From Phoma sp. XZ068 (taxonomy: Eukaryota; Ascomycota; Dothideomycetes; Pleosporales; Didymellaceae): a stretch of DNA of 64,000 nucleotides. Position numbers and translations under genes: made by a program. Positions 33,589-45,446 of this stretch are shown here, one piece after another. Positions within the stretch are counted from its first letter, which is position 1. Each line of letters starts with the position of its first letter. The stretch spans positions 806,001 through 870,000 of the forward strand of contig RBKR01000010.1 in the NCBI GenBank assembly GCA_004835665.1, in the 5' to 3' direction. The notes under the pieces are model-generated. The model made no database searches. It was not told where the DNA came from and worked only from the letters and a program-made list of their open reading frames with translations.

Positions 33589-35584
33589 CTAATTTGGATG
33601 ATCAATAAGTAGCAACACCAAAACTTGATCGATAAGTAGTTGAAAATCCTGGTTCAGTACGGTATTACTGCTCGTTGGAAGCGCTGACTGGCGGTAGATT
33701 AGAATGACAGCGCCCAGGTACATGATCTGGCAGAACTATTAGCTCGGACAAGGGCAGATCTACCTTGAATGCTTACATGCACCATGAGGATTGCTCGTCT
33801 CTGATACAGTGACAGACCAGATGGCGCCTCCGAGGTAAGCGTCGGGAGCTGCAGTATCAGCGGCACTTCGGTGCGCCAGATCTCCAGCTTTTGCGTGAGC
33901 ATGTCCACGTTTGGGCGAGTAGCAAGCTCAGGTGCAGCCAAAGTCTTTGCGATCTCAGCTGCGATTAGGCCAATCTTGCTAGTCTGCGTGTGGACGAGCT
34001 CATCGATTGTGCCTGAAGTCAGGCGCCCAGGAGAGCAAGCAATCTGTTCCTGGTCAGACACGCTGTAATCATTGTTGGGGTTAACGCGTACTGAGATGTC
34101 TTGGGGAGTGGCCTCTGAGCTGTAGCCCAACGTGTACGAAAGCCAGCTGTCCATGAAGATGAGACTCCTGTATATCTTGCGCCAGTTTTCGTCCATGCCC
34201 CCTGCAGGCGTACGGTGCATAGATGGACATTTCCAACGCGCAATTTGCAAGCCGGCAGCTGCGACGTAATTAGCACGCTGTCTCGTCGGTTTGAGTAAAG
34301 CACTACCTACCGATCAGATACCTTGCGCTCATGTGTTTTTCAAGCAGTGCATAGAAAGACATGGACAGCAGCAAACGCATCGTGCGCATGTAGTCGGTTC
34401 TCGCAGTCCTTTCGTGGAAATGAAGGGTACCAGACGCATAGAGAACTGTTCTTATGCGGTCTGGAAAACACTCCATGTCATAATGAGCACCCATAGCAGC
34501 TATGGTGAAGCATTCTGCAAGATCCATGGCTTCGATCTTGCCTTTGGGTCTGTATATGCGGTCAAGGATCTCATTCGCCTGCTCATAGCTCCACGTGAAC
34601 ACCAGTGATCCCGTCCCTCGAATGAAAGCACACATGGACCGTCTCACCAGCTCTTCAGATGGTAGATGGTTCTCATCATAAGGCCGAATAGCTTGAGTCA
34701 GGATTTCCCCTCTCAGTGATATCAGCTCACTGAACGCTAGAGTCAAAGCGTTGTGGCATACTTCGGCATCGGTACCAGTTGGCGAAACAGACGAAGGTAT
34801 TGATGATCCAGGGCTCTCTGGTGTCACGGGGCTTGCCCGCAAATGGTCCCTAGTACTGTGAGACAGAGTGCGGCTGACGGCATTTCGCTTTCCGCTAGTA
34901 GGCTGTGCCTGCTGTGCTTTAAAATCGTTCAGGTAAACTTGATACTCCCGCCAGTCGTCAGTCTTCTTGTACTCGTCCATCTGGGATTCGTACTTCTGCA
35001 TGGCGCGTGCAGCATTACTCTCCCAGACCCGCTTTTGCTCGGGCGGAAGGTCGTGCCATCTTCGGCCGACCTCTCTGGCGATGTTTACAAAAGAGAGCTG
35101 GCTGACTTGGGAATCAGTACGTAACTGGTCAGCAAAATTCACGTCTGGATGTCGTCAGATGTGCATGAAAAGTGGTTTAGGTGTGAGGCATACAAGCTGT
35201 CTTAGGCTTCTTTGGCGCGTGACTGTCTGCTCGAGGATGGCGCCTGTACCGCCTCTTCTCTCGTGGCGGCGGTGTGGATTGCTGTCGTGCTAATGTTTTC
35301 AAAGCAGATGTTGTTATAGGAGTGGTTTCGGGAGATGTAGCATCTGGGTCCAGAGATAGTGTCTGCGGGACACCACGCCAGGTGGCGATTTCGCGCTGCA
35401 GAGCCCGACGGTGGCCAAGCTTGAAGTTCAATGTGGTGAGGTCCTCTTCAGTGATGTCGACTACAGTTTCCCAATTGCGAAACCCGTTCTCGGATAGTAC
35501 TGGGAGGTATGTCGAGAGGCCAACGCGCTCGAGAACCTCGCTCAGCTCAGGCATGGTTGGAGTGGAAGGGGAAGGGATCGCCAT
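33589..35584 (-). CDS. SAM + HMG-box + fungal transcription factor domain protein, probably 3'-truncated
   Basis: Exons on the reverse strand: 35584-35194, 35144-34311, 34258-33777 and 33726-33589, joined in phase to 614 residues with introns of 49-52 bp. SAM domain at about 12-65 (LSTYLPVLSENGF, FKLGHRRALQREIA). HMG box at about 118-190 (HAPKKPKTAYVNFADQLR across the first intron, SFVNIAREVGRRWHDLPPEQ). From about 250 there is a fungal-specific transcription factor middle domain (IRGTGSLVFTWSYEQA, ENWRKIYRSLIFMDSWLSY, HIMYLGAVILIYRQ). There is no Zn2Cys6 cluster; the HMG box supplies DNA binding. After IYRQ the sequence turns unrelated within ~15 residues, where relatives continue for 200 or more, so the C-terminus is probably cut near 33680. 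The broken hAT gene ends only 84 bp beyond the stop. Confidence 0.82.
33600..33639. repeat. 13-bp direct repeat at gene/hAT boundary
   Basis: GATCAATAAGTAG at 33600-33612 and GATCGATAAGTAG at 33627-33639. They lie inside the odd tail of the SAM-HMG gene and may be subterminal repeats of the neighbouring hAT element. Confidence 0.4.
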
Positions 35585-36715
35585 TATTGCAGAATGACGG
35601 GGGTGTCCTCAGGTCTGGACATGTTCCAGCTCAGCGTCTTTACGGGCGACGGAAGCTGAGGGAGATGCCCGTGCAGCGTCTCTCGATCCTTGTGGCTTCC
35701 GGGGGCATTGAAGATAGCAAATCAGACGTCGCGGTAGCCGGACGCGCGCTAGCCGAAGCTGAGTGCCGGTGCGGGGACCTAAATTTCTGCGAGCTGCGAC
35801 ACCAATTGCGCATGCATTCTCGGCTTTGCCATGCTGAGCATCTGCGATTCATTGTTTCGCGCTCGCCAGCCTTGCGCTATCAGGGGTTTCCTGTGGGCAG
35901 GTGCGCCGGCGTGACTGGCTCCATACTTTCGCAGGCACAAGGCAGCTGTCGGAGGAAGCGTGGTGCGTCCCAGAGACCAGTCTCGGCCCAATCCTCCGAA
36001 AAGCGATCAGGTACCGTTCATGTTTATAGACTGCCCGTTGGATGGGACATCCTGTCTGGTAATTTGGGGGACATACAATGGCACTGTAGAAGTAGGAGTG
36101 GGGGATACATGCGGACACCATCAAGTAATCGTGTCGATTCACGATCATTTCAAGATTGCACTTGTGGCTCGCGATGGTTGTTGACTTGTAGCGCTCAGCC
36201 GCAGTTCTAGGTTGTACAAAGCGAGATGTGAGAGAGTGACAGAAAGGTCATCTGCAGGCCGTCCAGCTTGGAACGACAAAGTCATGGCCAGATCGAATAC
36301 GTGGCGAGGATCGTGAACATTGGAATAACGGTCTGGAACTAGTGTGTTTGCTGTCAGGGTTTCCGATTCGTTCGGATTTTCCGAATTTCGATGTTATCCC
36401 GCAATCTCATCCCACCCACAAATCCTTCTGATCTCGCCTGTTAATTCTCTTGTGCACATCGCTCGCCCACCTTTCCGATGTGACAGTCAAGTCAGGGACA
36501 GTCGCATTCAGAGAAAGGCATGCGCTTACTCACCCTGGTACAGGAGTCTGGACCCTCGCCTTCTTCACAGCCACAGCATGTCCAAAGGTCTAGATGCATG
36601 CGCACCTCCTCTCTCAGACACGAGACCTACCTCCACGCGAACCTCACGTTAAGAGTCCTAGTCGCGATTTCGCGCGAGTTCGGCCAGTTTCGGTTTCCCC
36701 TTTCGGCCCTAATGT
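35585..36715. other. upstream region of SAM-HMG gene, no other gene seen
   Basis: No recognised domain. It holds the promoter of the reverse-strand SAM-HMG gene and reaches the left end of the pogo element. Confidence 0.4.
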
Positions 36716-38446
36716 AAGCTCGGCCATATACTTTCCGGCCACATATAGTTTCCGGCCACCCCACCACAACTCGTTACACTGCTTTTAATTATCTATACTA
36801 TCAACACCACGCTTTCAAAATGGACCCTAAGGAGGTTGCTATACAAAATGCTATTGCAGATCTTAATTCTGGTGTTTTTAAGAGCGAGCGGGCAGCTGCT
36901 CGTTATCACGGGGTTGCGCGATCAACACTGCAAGGTCGACGGGCAGGTCAACAACCACACGCGATAGCTCACTCATCTCAACAACGATTGACTCCAGAGC
37001 AAGAGGAGTTTCTCGTATAGTGAATTCTTGAAGAGGACTCACGCGCACGACCTCCCTCTCATCCACGCGTGCGCGAAATGGCAAGCCGAATCCTTCACGC
37101 CAACGGCGGCCACGAGCCACTCGGGCAACTATGGGTACCCCACTTCATCCAGCGTAACCCACGCGTCGCATCTATAGTTGGCCGATCGATTGAGAGTGTA
37201 AGGGCATCAGCAGCTAGTTATAAGTCTATCCGCGCCTTTCTTGAGCTCTTTGAGCGTACCCGAGTGGAGCCACTAGGAGTATGTACCAACTCTCAGGTGG
37301 TTGCTAGCTCTGCAAAGAAGAAAGCTTATATCAAAACTCCAGACGATCGCGAGTGGGTATTAGTATTAGAGACCATCTCAGCCACCGGCCTGAAGCTGCA
37401 GTGCCTGGTCATCTTCAAGGGAAAGCATCTACAGTCAAACTGGTTTCCAGCACAAGGTATACCTGACTGGCTGTATACTACCTCAGAGAACGGGTGGACG
37501 TCAAACGTGATAGCTTGTGAGTGGGTGAAGCGTATTTTCAGACCTAATACTTCACCATCAACCGATCGCCACCGGCTGCTCCTACTTGATGGCCACGGCT
37601 CCCATATAACAGTTGACTTCATGTGGCTTTGCTGGGTCAACAAGATACACCCTCTCTACCTCCCTGCTCATACCTCGCACCTTCTTCAACCTCTTGACCT
37701 CTCACCGTTCGCGATACCCAAGGGCAAGTATCGTGATCAGATTCGCGACCTCGCCGCCCTTGATGACGCAGCACCTATCAAGAAAGAGCGCTTTGTTACC
37801 TCATATAACCAAGCAAGAGAAGAAGCACTATCTGAGCGTATTATACAAGCTGGTTGGAGGGCTGCTGGTCTCTGTCCATATAACCCAAGCGTGGTACTAC
37901 ACTCCTCTCAAATATCTGACCGGCCAGCCACTCCACCACCTGCCAATATGACGTCAGATACATTAGATCACGTCTTCAACACCCCCCAGAGCTCCCAGGA
38001 GCTATACCGTGCTCAGCAGCAGCTTCGCAGTCAGAGCTACTCTCTCGAAGTACGCGGCGGGTGCTTAGTAAGGCAGGCAAGGCTCTTGCAAAGGCTAATA
38101 CCAGGGTAGCTCAGCTCCAGGTTGATAATCAACGACTCAAATATCAACTAGATAGTACTATGACTAGGTACGCGCGAAAGCGCGTTCAAGTCAACCCTAA
38201 TGAGCGCTTTAGCAACGTTGAGAGTATCAAGGCTGCGGGTTGATCGCGCATCGACTCTCCAGGCTCAACAAACCAGCATAATACTAGCAAAAGAAGCCCA
38301 AAAAGCTTCAGCAGCAGCAGCAGCCTCACTTAATGCTATGTGTACTCAGTGGCAAATACAATTGTTGTTGTTGAGAGGATCGCGACTCGACACTGTGTGG
38401 CTGCTTTGGGTGGGGTGGCCGGAAAGTAAGTTATATGGCCGAGCTT
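36716..38446 (+). mobile_element. pogo element with ~40-bp terminal inverted repeats
   Basis: Left end AAGCTCGGCCATATA... and right end ...TATATGGCCGAGCTT are complementary, and inner parts share a CTTTCCGGCCACCCCACC block. The left end carries an extra internal TTTCCGGCCAC repeat. The interior is a damaged pogo transposase gene. Flanking TA duplication could not be fixed. Confidence 0.8.
36820..38243 (+). pseudogene. pogo transposase lacking the first catalytic Asp
   Basis: From ATG 36820 the frame gives an HTH_psq domain (SERAAARYHGVARSTLQGRR) and hits TAG TGA in tandem at about 37018-37023. It continues in the same frame (ILEEDSRARPPSHPRVREMA, HFIQRNPRVAS). Where the first catalytic motif (xMDExG) is expected, FERTRVE runs straight into LGVCTNSQVVASSAKKK, so about 15-20 residues with the first Asp are deleted. 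LLLLDGHGSHIT and HLLQPLDLSPF carry the other two Asp. A frameshift near 38060 moves the tail (KALAKANTRVAQLQVDNQRL, PNERFSNVESI) to another frame. Tandem stops fit loss of a Trp/Glu- or Gln-coding pair by G-to-A or C-to-T change. Confidence 0.85.
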
Positions 38447-38776
38447 GGAACCAACCCCTTTTTATCATCCATTAGGCTTAGCTCAGCCCTAGCCCAATGT
38501 ATATGCTCAAATACACTCGTCCAAAAGTGGACCCCATCCAATCAGGTGCTAGTCACTTTGCCAAGCCCACGTGATGGCGCGATCCCGCGTTTCCTTTGTT
38601 CCCCAGCCACCCGTCATCCCTCGACTTCGACCTCGACTTCACCACCATTCATAGTCATCAACATCACACTCCTGCGAAACGCTGCTATAAGTCATTCTCT
38701 GATTCTATCCTCCAACGAATCGCGCCCTCCGCCCCCGCTTCTCCCGTTGCGCGTATCGAATACTCGACGTAGTTCA

Positions 38777-40705
38777 CCATCCTTGTGATCTCACAAGGCC
38801 CCTGGCGGTAAAGGTAGACGGCTCAGGCCCGAGCCTGATTTCGTCTCTCGGCTGCCGTCCGCGGGGTGGGCTTCAGCTCGTCTATTGCGAGCGCGTACCC
38901 GGTGTTTGCGACGGTCGTGGTGAACAACACACAGAGTCAAGGCTGCTCCAAAGCCTGGGCGGGCGGGTTCCCTTGCGCATCCGCGTCGATAGGTTCTTTG
39001 ACTGCGACTGCGCCAAGGGGGATTCGGTGAGTACAGGCGTGCTTTTGGGTAGCTAATATGAATTTCAATCTAGATTTCAAGGCGCTTGCCTACCCTGCTT
39101 CGAACCTGTCTGTTGACAAGCCCGTATCGCCATCCCTTTGTTCCCTCGTCTTCCGGTGTGATGACCCCAAGCTCGCAACCCTGCTACTCGTTGCTAGGAT
39201 ACCCACAGCCCATGGCACGGAGAGCCAGTTCGTGCTGCAGTACGATGCCGATACATTGATGCCCTACGCGGTCAAACTGTCCACCGGCAACGGACATATG
39301 ACGCAATCTCAGCTGGACAAGATCCTGCCTGTCAAGGGCAAGGGCAAAAAGCGCCCTGATATCAAGACCCTCGACCTGTCAATCAAGGGCCCGTCCCCTC
39401 TTTGGTGTTCAGCCAGCGACCCATCATTCAGTCCCAAGCCTGGATGTGAGCCCGCTTTCCAGGCACTTGTCGATCTTGCCAAAGCAACAACGGTCCATAT
39501 TGTTCTTGACTACAGCCATGTGCGCAAGAAATATCAGGGCATGTTCAAAGCTTTCAGCAGGGCAACCAGGGGCCTAGTCGGCTACCCTGTTGAAGCCCTC
39601 CTCGTTGAACAAGGGCTGAGAAAAGCAAGCTGGGAGGTGTTTGCGCCTACCGAAGCTGCTGGAGCGCCGCCTGCTTACGAGGGCTCTCGCACCCGTAAGC
39701 GTTCAAGGCAGGGTAAGATGCTCGGTACCCCCAGCCTGTGCTGATTGACTGACCCGCGCAGGAAGCCCCAGCTCACCTATTCAGCCGCCGAGGTGCTGGA
39801 CTCCTAAGTCGCCGACGGGATCGCACTCGTCCGAGAAGACCATACCATTCAGTCCAGAGGCTGCAGCTGCAGCTCTTGGACGGGCGCAACTCGAATATCA
39901 GACCGAGGTCATCAATGCGGTCATCGAGAAGCGGCTTTCTGCGCATCTCGACAAAGTCAACGCTCTGCAAGCCGAAGGAATCGACGCCGCGGTTGCCAGA
40001 CAGCTTCCAGCCTACTTCGATGAAGCTCGGCATTCTGAGGCTGTCGACGCTGCGGTCAGCAGACAGCTCGACACGGCTCTACAAGCCCGCCTACCCAACG
40101 CCCTGGAAGATCTCCTCGTCCCAAAATCTCTGCCCAGCTCGCCCGCCACTTCCTTTACCTCCTTCAATTCCCGCGGTAATCGGTACCCTAGACTTCCACC
40201 GCTCACACGCGTCGGCCGGACAATGCTCCCACACCTCCGGACCCACCTCACCGATCAATTCAAACTGTACCAGCAGCAACAGCTCCAGCGCTTCGAGAAG
40301 ATGGTCGATACAAAGTACAGCGACGTCGAGAGAGCTGCTTATGACGATCGTGTGGAGGCACAAGGGGAGTTCGAGACGGAGATGGAGGAACACAAGGCCG
40401 AAATCTGGTTGCTGAGGAAAGACACGGTCGACGACCTCTGGCGGGAGGGCGACAAAATCCTCGAGCAGGGCAGGGCGGTGTGCTTGGCATTCGGCGAGGA
40501 TATCAATGAACAGCTCTTTGGGATTTGTGACAGGATCGATAGGCTGAATAGGTATGCGCTGAGGAAGATGGTGGTGGCTGAGGTGAGCAGGCAGCAGAGA
40601 AGGAAGAAGGGTATACCGAAGGGGTGGGGAAGGAATTTGTTGAGGGGAGAGCATACATTGTTGGGAAGGAGGAGGGAGGCGGAGGATGAGTGGGCTGACG
40701 TTTGA
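38777..40705 (+). CDS. unrecognised three-exon protein, start not found
   Basis: Exon 1 ends at 39026 and reads back in an open frame to about 38700 (LISSLGCRPRGGLQLVYCER, RVDRFFDCDCAKGDS) without an ATG, so an upstream exon may be missing. Exon 2 is 39082-39712 and exon 3 is 39762-40705, both joined in phase. Exon 2 holds a globular region (ALAYPASNLSVDK, VHIVLDYSHVRKKYQGMF). Exon 3 is Ala/Glu-rich, mostly helical or coiled coil (EVINAVIEKRLSAHLDKVN, EAQGEFETEMEEHKAEIWLL), ending in a basic stretch RRQKKG-like and an acidic tail. I do not recognise a family. The 5' end lies only ~330 bp from the pogo element, so truncation is possible. Confidence 0.6.
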
Positions 40706-41528
40706 TGTGATGCTTTGGATAACGAAGTCACGACATCTGCTTGCTAAGCATTCTCCCACATATCCCATTTGTTCGGCACATTGACGACCTCCACAACGTC
40801 ACAGCGCCTTCCCCACACGCACGGGCCTTACCGCAACTTGACAGCGACAAGTCACATCCATCAGTCTCGACAACATCCCATCCATCGCCATCGCCTCCTC
40901 GCCGCCGGCACCCGCTCCACCTCCTTGCAAACCTTCTCTCAAGGCTCTTTTCGACTACCCGTGGACTTCTCCATGCAGCCTGGAGGTGACCAGACGATCC
41001 ACCCGCCAACAATGCCTTCGATGCGTCTATTACCTGAGCGCATGAACCCGCTCCAGGAGAGCAGAGCAGCTGGTACGTACGCGCGGTATCTTACATCTTC
41101 GTGGTCAGCTACTGACGTTCTCGCAGTCGAAAGTCTAGCTGAGACACTTCTATGTGAAGCGCACGGAATTCTACCGTCGTCACCCTCCCCTGTCAGTCAC
41201 AACGCGATGCCGTTACACCGTTGTTCCGCTCGAACCCACACGACGCCGAAGCGCCTCCTCCTCAGCCCTGCCGCGCGCGCCGCAGCAGCATCACACCGCT
41301 AGGCCACACCTTCGCGCACCGAGCGTAAGGCAAAGCAGCTCGCTGAGGCGCTTGCCTCGACTAGTCTCCTGCCGCCGCCGTCGCCGTCCACGACATTGCA
41401 GCTCCTGCCGCGAGGAAAACGATGGACAAGACACCGGCCTAGCGCCTATAGCACGAGCTTCGGTGCGAACGGAGCACTAGGCAGGATGTGACGAGGGGTG
41501 AATGGAGACACGGCTCAAACAACACCGG
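40706..41528. other. GC-rich region with possible decayed exons
   Basis: A possible short exon from ATG 40974 (MQPGGDQTIHPPTMPSM...) ends at a GTACGT donor with an acceptor GTTCTCGCAG about 60 bp later, but the following frame is not recognisable. It may be the 5' part of the calpain-like relic that follows. Confidence 0.3.
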
Positions 41529-41697
41529 ATGGTTCTTCACCACCAACCGTCCATGCATCGGCTGTCGTACTCCAACGGTTGCTGGCGAAAGGTCGTCATC
41601 GACGACCCGGCGCTGGTCTCCAGCACCCACCGGTCGCTCCATGTCACAGACCGACGTACCGTGGTCGGCGCTGCTTGAAAAGGCATACTTCAAGCGA
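41529..41697 (+). pseudogene. calpain-like protease (PalB/Rim13-type) fragment
   Basis: RLSYSNGCWRKVVIDDPALV and SLHVTDRR in one frame, then VPWSALLEKAYFK in the next frame, follow the order of the calpain catalytic domain of PalB-type proteases (NGCWRKVVIDD...WPALLEKAY). A frameshift near 41660 splits them. The active-site Cys region upstream and the His/Asn region downstream are not readable, so this is a broken copy. PalB processes the PacC factor in ambient pH signalling (family knowledge). Confidence 0.45.
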
Positions 41698-43880
41698 GCG
41701 CGGAGAATACGCCGACTTGGCGACGGTTCGGTCCGAGAGCGTCCACATCGATTCTGCCATTGTGCACCGCGGCGACCTGTGGCTGGTACTAAACAAGCTC
41801 TCCGGGCCTGGAGGACCAGTGGAGGAGTGGTAAGATCTCTAACCTGGGGCGCCACGCCGCCCGTCATGGTCCCCGTCTCCTCCGCCGCCGCTGCTGCTGC
41901 CGCCTGCAGTCGGGCTCGAACGATTGCAACGGTCTTCCCGCAGACCGCCCAGGCATGACAAGCCCAAGCGTTCACATCTGTTCAACGTCTCCAGACCAAG
42001 TCAGCCGCGACCGGAACATCACCAAACAACCACCCGCGTACCAAACCCACAGACTGCGCTTTCCTTCAAGGTGCCCCAGCCGGTCTCCAGGCAACCGAGA
42101 CATCTCAATCCGAACGTCTTGGTTGATCGACGATGACCTATTCGAGATCCCAGCTGCCAGCCTCCAGCCTCAACAATCCATGAGCTTACCCATATCCCTA
42201 CCGCGCAACCCGCGCGCGCGCGCCGTACAGCCCCCGCCGCGATCGCTATACTCGTCGATAGGGCACGACAACGGGTTCCAGCCCGTGATCAAGGATACAC
42301 ACAATCCAGACCGAGGAGGAAGTCGCGCTCGAAGAGCGCGACACAGACACCGGCGGCGTTTGGCACGGCGTTTGGCGCGACGGTCAGCTGCAAGCAGGAC
42401 ACGGCAGCGAGCGCGACCTGGAATTGGTGCGGGCTTGGACTCCTGCTCTGCAGAGCCTGGAGGTTGTCGAGCGGCTCCCTAACCTGCGCTAGCTGGCGAC
42501 CACTTACTACGCAGCTTTGACAAATGATGGAGACCTCAGGCCGCTTGCCACCGCACGTCGAGCATCGCGGCCGTGTGTTGGATGATCCTGAGGATCTGGC
42601 CGCCAGAAAGGGTGCTGCCGCCGAAGTAGCAAGGAAGAGTGCGCTGCGCCACATCCTTCGTCCCGCTCTTGCCGAGCAGCCCTCGGAGAAAGGGAAGAAG
42701 AAGGTCCTGCGGGCGCAGACCAAGGTACAGTGTGGCCTGTCGCTGCCACGCTCGAGCGGCAAGCCGAGGTATGTACAGTGTGCTTTTGGGGACACGGAGG
42801 TGTGAAAACGATTGATCAACGGTGCTGACTTTAACTCCAGCAGTCCTCAGCTGCTCTTCTTCTATCTCACTCACCGTCCCCAATTCCTCATTCGCTGGCG
42901 AGTTGACTTCCCCAGCTGCTCCCAGGTAACGTTCAGTCTCGACGATAGCTTTCGAACGGAGCCTTCAGCGAGCTCCCGGTCACCGACGTAGTACAGCCAT
43001 CTCAATGAAGGCAAGACAAAGCTGTGGGTTTACTTTCGAACGGCACCAGTGCCATCAGCGCTCGCAAGCTCATCTCAAAATGGCTCTCGGGGGTCGAAGT
43101 CGACAGTTGGCGCTCTGGTGATGACATACTACAAAATCTGTTGACAAGAACCCGGCGAAACGCCCGCCACTATCGAGCAATTACCCAGGTCCCAGCGCAT
43201 ACTGCGCCGTAGCACGCCGTGGCAATGCCGCTATCAGGTCGTCCTGGCAGTTCTTTGCCTGTCTCTAGGCTCGAGGAGGGCTACGATACACACCAGACTC
43301 GCGAACACAAACTAAAGCTCGACTCTGGCTTCGTGGCTGTACGAGCCACAAACGCCTTTCCGAAAGATGCCTGCTATCCCCGAGACCGATGTTCCCATCG
43401 ACGGCCGTGACGTACCACAAGCACGGAACCATGACTATCAATGCAACCGTGGGTACCCCGCAAGTGTCCATCAGAAGGCTTCTCGCACCATGAGCTTCAA
43501 TATCGCTCCGCTGGTGACCTCGGCACAGATATTGCCAACATGGGAGTGTTGAAAGAGGTTCCACGGGAGAAAGTGGGTCCATGACCAGGTCACGAACGAA
43601 GAGATGAGGAAGGAGCGAGAAGCACGCAGGGTCGATTGGGTGTCGGTCTACTGGAAGGTCGATCGTTTGTGAGTGACCGGTGGGCATGGCGCACGCAGCG
43701 GCGTTTGACCCTAATGCGACATAATAATGTTCATTTGGTTCCTATGTTCAGTTGATTCCTTTCTTCATGCGAGAGCGCTAGGTCCAGCCTCAAGTCTTCT
43801 TCACCGCGGGAAGGTGTGGTGGCTGTAGATGTAATCAGATGTAGAGGCTTGTGAGCGAACCACCAAGGCCATCCGCAGCC
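41698..43880. other. GC-rich coding debris, no gene model
   Basis: Many long overlapping frames on both strands, some protein-like (42320-42490 +, TPALQSLEVVERLPNLR; 42524-42805 +, HILRPALAEQPSEKGKKKVL), but none joins into a gene I recognise. It may continue the calpain-like relic or hold another frameshifted gene. Confidence 0.3.
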
Positions 43881-44590
43881 CTAAAGCCACTTGGTGTTTT
43901 CGTCATGTTCCAGCTCTTCGACAAGACATATCAATCCTTGTGCTTCTTCGGCAAGCCTCGCTTCTTCCTCCGCTTCCATCTGCTGCAGCGTGAAGGCGTC
44001 AGGATCGTCGTGTTCCAGCGTGGACGAATCTACGAGCCTTCTATCTGGGCCCTCGCGAATCCGAGCAGTAACTTCATCCTCTCTCATACACATATCTACC
44101 CGCCAGTACTTCATATAACCATCTTTCAGCGTCGTCCACGCTTGAAGCAAACATCCGTGGATATTGGGATTCCGTCTTCCATGAAGTCTTGTGTAGCGTC
44201 GTGCCGACCTCCGCGTTTCTTCCGCACAGCTCGGTGCTCTTGGAAATGCGCTAACATCCTCGATTGCACACTGGGAGTTGATCGAATAATGTGGAAGCAT
44301 TGAGAGCATTTTTCCCTACGATGTAAGGTGAGTCCCGGGATAGGAGGCGAGGCAGGTCTCGGTCGGGGGATCTTATGCCTCGCTGGATCGACGATGTCCG
44401 GGAATTCTGCCTGTAACCTTCTCGCGATGCTTGCAGCTCCGCCTGTTCTATCGCGTGTTTGAACGTCGGCGTGCGATGCGTGCTTGCTGCGGAGATGAGT
44501 AGCCAGCGCTGCTGGATTGATACAATATCCGCACTTTCGACACAGGAGGAGGTTATAGGGCTGCAGAACTTCAAAGAGGTCCATGGTCAT
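43881..44590 (-). pseudogene. OrsD-like zinc-finger gene with frameshift
   Basis: From ATG 44590 (second Met two codons on) the frame reads LLLCRKCGYCINPAALATHL then RSKH, a C-x2-C...H-x3-4-H cluster typical of OrsD/DUF3505 domains. A second Cys pair (REKCSQCFHI) and AHFQEHRAVRKKRGGR follow. Near 44160 the frame shifts: the original frame stops at 44126, while the continuation QAWTTLKDGYMKYWRVDMC, matching the ..QxxF..YFEV part of the domain, lies in the next frame and ends at 43881 in an acidic tail. About 235 residues would result. Function unknown; the domain recurs in the left-edge protein. Confidence 0.6.
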
Positions 44591-45446
44591 AGATGTTGAC
44601 TGAGTGATGGGTATCTATCCTTACAACGCGGCCTTTTCGCTGCATTACGACGCGATCTCAGGATGCGCATTGCAGGGGGGTCTCTCAGTTTTCTCCGACG
44701 CCGAAATTGTGCAGCGATTTCTGTGAATCCTAATCTCGCACGGTCCGCGGGCGAAATGGAAGGCGCAGTGCACGATGATTGGCTAGTCAAAAAAGAATCC
44801 ACCGAGGTTGACCGCAGCCATAAGATGGAGCAATTTCCGTAAAGGGTTTAGTTTCGGGATAGGGGGTTTTACGACACGGAATACCTGAGTAGGTCCGGAC
44901 AACGTCACTCTGGGGTCGCCAGAGTGTGTCACACCTGAGCCGAGCGATGTAGATTCACCTGATGAACCCTCGCCTACACGGGCCCAAGAGCAAAGACAAC
45001 AAAGAGGGAAGAAGCGACGTAGAGAAACCGAGAGTTGCAGTCCTCTAACAAGAAAAATCCGTATCATGCAACAACAATTGCACGATCTTGTCCAAGAACG
45101 CGCTAGGTCAAAGAGAGTACGAGCTTCACACCAACACACCAGCCGAGATCACGGCAAGTCCGGTTCAGTAACAGAGCTAGATACCAGCGATTGGGAGAAT
45201 AGAAGCGTGCTTCAGGCAGGAAGTGGTGTCCAATATGTACTAAAAAAGGACGTGAAGCGTAAAGACTACAGTTCAAAAGCGCACGGTACTCAGACTTCAC
45301 GGTTCAAGAGGCGGAGGAGAGGTTAGTATCTACGTAGTACAACGCTACTCTGCTCTGACAGTTATTCCCAGACCAGTTTGTCTTATTAGTTTTGGGCTGC
45401 TCCGTGCACATCTGCTGCCCCTGTTATCTGATCATGCAATTATCCG
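44591..45446. other. gene-free stretch
   Basis: A small frame at 45066-45326 (+, 86 residues from ATG, MQQQLHDLVQERARSKRV..., basic C-terminus) has no recognised domain. Otherwise nothing. Confidence 0.3.
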
